This document shows, one piece after another, positions 6,286 through 8,340 of a stretch of DNA of 8,340 bases. Location of the stretch: contig CAYRGG010000111.1 in assembly GCA_964423745.1 (NCBI GenBank), positions 1-8,340 of the forward strand, given 5' to 3'. The notes under the pieces were generated by a model that was not told the origin of the DNA, did not search any database, and was given only the letters and a program-made list of their open reading frames with translations. The DNA comes from CAYRGG01 sp964423745 (GTDB lineage Bacteria > Pseudomonadota > Gammaproteobacteria > Competibacterales > Competibacteraceae). Within the stretch, counting starts at the first letter, position 1. Each line of letters begins with the position of its first letter. A program made the translations under genes and the position numbers.

Positions 6286-8340
6286 GGATAAACTCTGGAA
6301 ACAAATCACTCCTTCAGACTACGCCTGGGAGCGCGAGGCGCTGGCCTTTCTGCGCACCGAACTCCCGGATCATGAGCCTTATCGCGCCTGGGCTAACTTC
6401 GAGTTCATCGCCCAGGATGGTTCTATCAACGAAGTCGATGTCCTGGTGGTTACTCCCAAGGGACTGTTCCTGGTGGAGATCAAGTCCCATCCAGGGGAAA
6501 TCAGTGGCGACGCCGGAACTTGGCTGTGGACCCACGAGAAGCGTCGCAAAGCCTTTGATAATCCTCGCCTATTGGCTGACCGCAAGGCAAAAAAACTTGC
6601 CTCGCTGCTGCGCAGCCAGCGCGCGGCGCGCAATGGCACGATTCCTTTTATCAATACGCTGGTGTTCCTGTCCGCCGAGCAGGTGGTGAATAAACTGCAA
6701 GGTCCGGCCCGGCAGCAGGTGTGTACCCGCAGCACGGTGCTGGATGAATTGCGTCACATGGACGCTTATTGGACCCATAAAAAGCTGGATCGCCCTACCT
6801 CTAAGACCATCTCGCGGGCCCTGGAAGAGGCTGGCATCAAGGAGTCGCTGCGCGCCCGCCGGGTAGGCCCCTATGATCTCACTGAACTGCTGGACGAAAC
6901 GGATCACTGCCAGGATTGGCGGGCCACCCATCGAGAAACCGGTATTAAGCGGCGTATTCGCATTTATCTCACGGCGGGTAAACCCGCGGCACAGGCGCAA
7001 ACCCTGCAAAAAGCCGCCAAGCGCGAATTCCGGCTGCTGGAAGGCATTGAACACCCCGGCATCCTCCGGGCGTGGGAGTATCAACACCACGACCAGGGAC
7101 CGGCGCTGGTTTTTGAGCACGATCCGGCGGCAGTGCGTTTAGACCATTGGATCACCGGCCTCGGGGCGAACCAGCGGCTGGATACCTTGAAGGCGGTGAA
7201 TCTGGTGCGTCAAATCGCCGAGGCGGTGCGGTTTGCCCACGGGCAACGCCTCTACCACCGCGCCCTCAGTCCCCAGAGCATCTGGGTGACAGAAGAACCT
7301 GATGGTTTCGCCGTTAAGATTGGCAACTGGTCTACCGCTGATCGCGCCTTTGCAGCAGAAAACCAATCGTTATCCCTACTAAGCCACATCAGTGATGTGG
7401 TGCACGAGGAAGTAGCCGCCTACGTGGCCCTGGAGGCGCACGCCGCGACGCTTACCGATGCGGTCTATCTAGATATATTCTCCCTGGGCGCCATTGCCTA
7501 CTTGCTCTTCTCCGGCAACCCCCCCGCCCAAAACGAACTGGAACTGCAAGACAAGCTCAGTCGTGGCAAAGGTTTACAGATCACCGATGAACTCAATGGC
7601 GCGGGGCAAGACCTACAGGATCTTATTCAATACGCCACCCATCCCGACGTGGGCAGCCGCATGGGTTCCGTGGATGAGTTCATGGAGTATCTCAACCTGG
7701 TTGAAGATGACATTACCCGACCGGAAAACCAACGCCAGAGCAACCCCACTGAAGCCCTGCCCGGCGAATTTTTTGAAGGGGGTGTTCGCATCAAAAAGCG
7801 GCTTGGCCGTGGCGCCAGCGCGGTGGCCTTTGTGGTGGAACATGCAGATCAAGAGTGGGTACTGAAATTGGCTGCGGACGTGGAACACAATCAGCGCTTG
7901 AGGAGCGAGGGAGAGGCTTTGCACAAGCTGCGCCATCAGGCCATCATCGCCCACCACGAAACCCGGGAAATCCTTGGCCACACCGGCCTGTTACTGGATT
8001 ATGCCAGCGAAGGCACCCTAGCCCGCCGCTTGCGGGAGCAGGGGGCCGTGCAACTGGAACTACTGGAGCGGTTCGGCGACGATTTGCTCAGCGCCGTCTG
8101 CCATCTCGAAGAAAAAGGCATCCCTCACCGGGACATCAAACCGGAGAACATCGGCCTGATGAAGCAGGGACGTCAGTTACACCTGGTGTTGTTTGACTTT
8201 TCCCTGTCCAACGTTAGCGCCGAGAATTTCACCGCGGGCACCCTGGCTTATAGGGACCCGTTTATCCGCGATGCCGGCCGGCGCCGGTGGGATGATTACG
8301 CGGAACGCTTTGCCACCGCCCTCACCCTGTATGAGATGGC
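6284..8340 (+). CDS. PglW/MAD6-like phage-defence kinase: NERD + pseudokinase + Ser/Thr kinase, 3' end outside window
   Basis: The frame is open for 685 codons to the window edge; family members run to about 1,300-1,500 residues. Residues 1-165 form a NERD domain, a PD-(D/E)xK nuclease relative: E16/E18, D52 (NEVDVLVV), E65-x-K67 (VEIK). Residues about 215-475 have a kinase fold with lost catalysis: HRA (325-327) replaces HRD, the catalytic Lys and Asn are gone, and IGNW (346-349) replaces DFG, yet D397 in DIFSLG and R459 remain. Residues about 498-685 form a second kinase with glycine loop LGRGASA (507-513), K528, E542/E544, HRDIKPEN (615-622) and DFS (638-640). This architecture is that of PglW, the kinase of type 2 BREX, which limits phages with methyltransferase PglX, PglY and PglZ; MAD6 of MADS is similar. 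The partners would lie beyond 8340. GC content is well above that of the upstream genes, suggesting transfer. The ATG overlaps a short ORF and lacks a clear ribosome site. Confidence 0.85.
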   Translation, partial: MDKLWKQITPSDYAWEREALAFLRTELPDHEPYRAWANFEFIAQDGSINEVDVLVVTPKGLFLVEIKSHPGEISGDAGTWLWTHEKRRKAFDNPRLLADRKAKKLASLLRSQRAARNGTIPFINTLVFLSAEQVVNKLQGPARQQVCTRSTVLDELRHMDAYWTHKKLDRPTSKTISRALEEAGIKESLRARRVGPYDLTELLDETDHCQDWRATHRETGIKRRIRIYLTAGKPAAQAQTLQKAAKREFRLLEGIEHPGILRAWEYQHHDQGPALVFEHDPAAVRLDHWITGLGANQRLDTLKAVNLVRQIAEAVRFAHGQRLYHRALSPQSIWVTEEPDGFAVKIGNWSTADRAFAAENQSLSLLSHISDVVHEEVAAYVALEAHAATLTDAVYLDIFSLGAIAYLLFSGNPPAQNELELQDKLSRGKGLQITDELNGAGQDLQDLIQYATHPDVGSRMGSVDEFMEYLNLVEDDITRPENQRQSNPTEALPGEFFEGGVRIKKRLGRGASAVAFVVEHADQEWVLKLAADVEHNQRLRSEGEALHKLRHQAIIAHHETREILGHTGLLLDYASEGTLARRLREQGAVQLELLERFGDDLLSAVCHLEEKGIPHRDIKPENIGLMKQGRQLHLVLFDFSLSNVSAENFTAGTLAYRDPFIRDAGRRRWDDYAERFATALTLYEM

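Noticed and set aside
6043..6291. 82-codon ORF starting at TTG between the Uma2 and kinase genes
   Set aside because: It has a weak TTG start, no ribosome site and no recognisable family; it runs through direct repeats and palindromes and overlaps the kinase start. It is more likely a regulatory leader.
6569..7120. 183-codon ORF on the minus strand, with others at 6379-6735 and 7613-7981
   Set aside because: Antisense to the NERD/kinase gene, whose motifs are clear; high-GC genes commonly leave long antisense frames.
1..8340. CRISPR array, tRNA, rRNA, insertion sequence or integrase
   Set aside because: I looked for regularly spaced repeats, tRNA T-loop motifs, rRNA signatures and transposase-like proteins and found none.

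Overview
The window looks like chromosomal DNA from a gammaproteobacterium of moderate GC. That is an inference. It rests on a full-length PatZ/YfiQ-type protein acetyltransferase that aligns by eye with the enterobacterial proteins, a proteobacterial-style MarR regulator, and a lone Uma2-family nuclease. I cannot name a species. No rRNA, tRNA, CRISPR array, transposase or integrase is visible.

Layout, left to right. Bases 1-250 are an AT-rich leader with a possible 21-codon leader ORF whose stop overlaps the next start. A HAD-IB phosphatase (251-907, +) follows. Then comes a 430-base gap without a convincing gene (908-1337). It holds an unusually well-paired element: a 15-bp bulged stem enclosing about 80 bases, and a separate perfect 10-bp hairpin. 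A MarR regulator (1338-1799, -) and a small basic protein with several apparent DNA-binding modules (1950-2522, +) diverge from a 150-base AT-rich spacer carrying two adjacent 12-bp palindromes. The small protein converges, with only 2 bases between stop codons, on a long pat gene (2525-5197, -). Pat diverges from a Uma2-family PD-(D/E)xK protein (about 5386-6039, +). A 244-base non-coding stretch with an exact 11-bp direct repeat and several dyads leads into a large gene running off the right edge (6284-8340, +).

The right-edge gene is the most interesting part. In order it encodes a NERD nuclease-like domain, a degenerate kinase domain (pseudokinase) and a second kinase domain with an intact HRD motif. 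This is the architecture of PglW-type kinases of type 2 BREX (Pgl) phage-defence systems and of the related MADS kinase MAD6. Its composition is clearly more GC-rich than the genes to its left, so the left boundary of an acquired defence locus probably lies near 6.0-6.3 kb, with partner genes (methyltransferase, alkaline-phosphatase-like PglZ, ATPase) expected beyond the window.

The left 6 kb appears to be host housekeeping or regulatory genes in single-gene units on alternating strands. Pat would adjust acetyl-CoA metabolism by acetylating enzymes such as acetyl-CoA synthetase, although no acs gene is in view. The MarR protein probably regulates itself and/or the divergent small DNA-binding protein.
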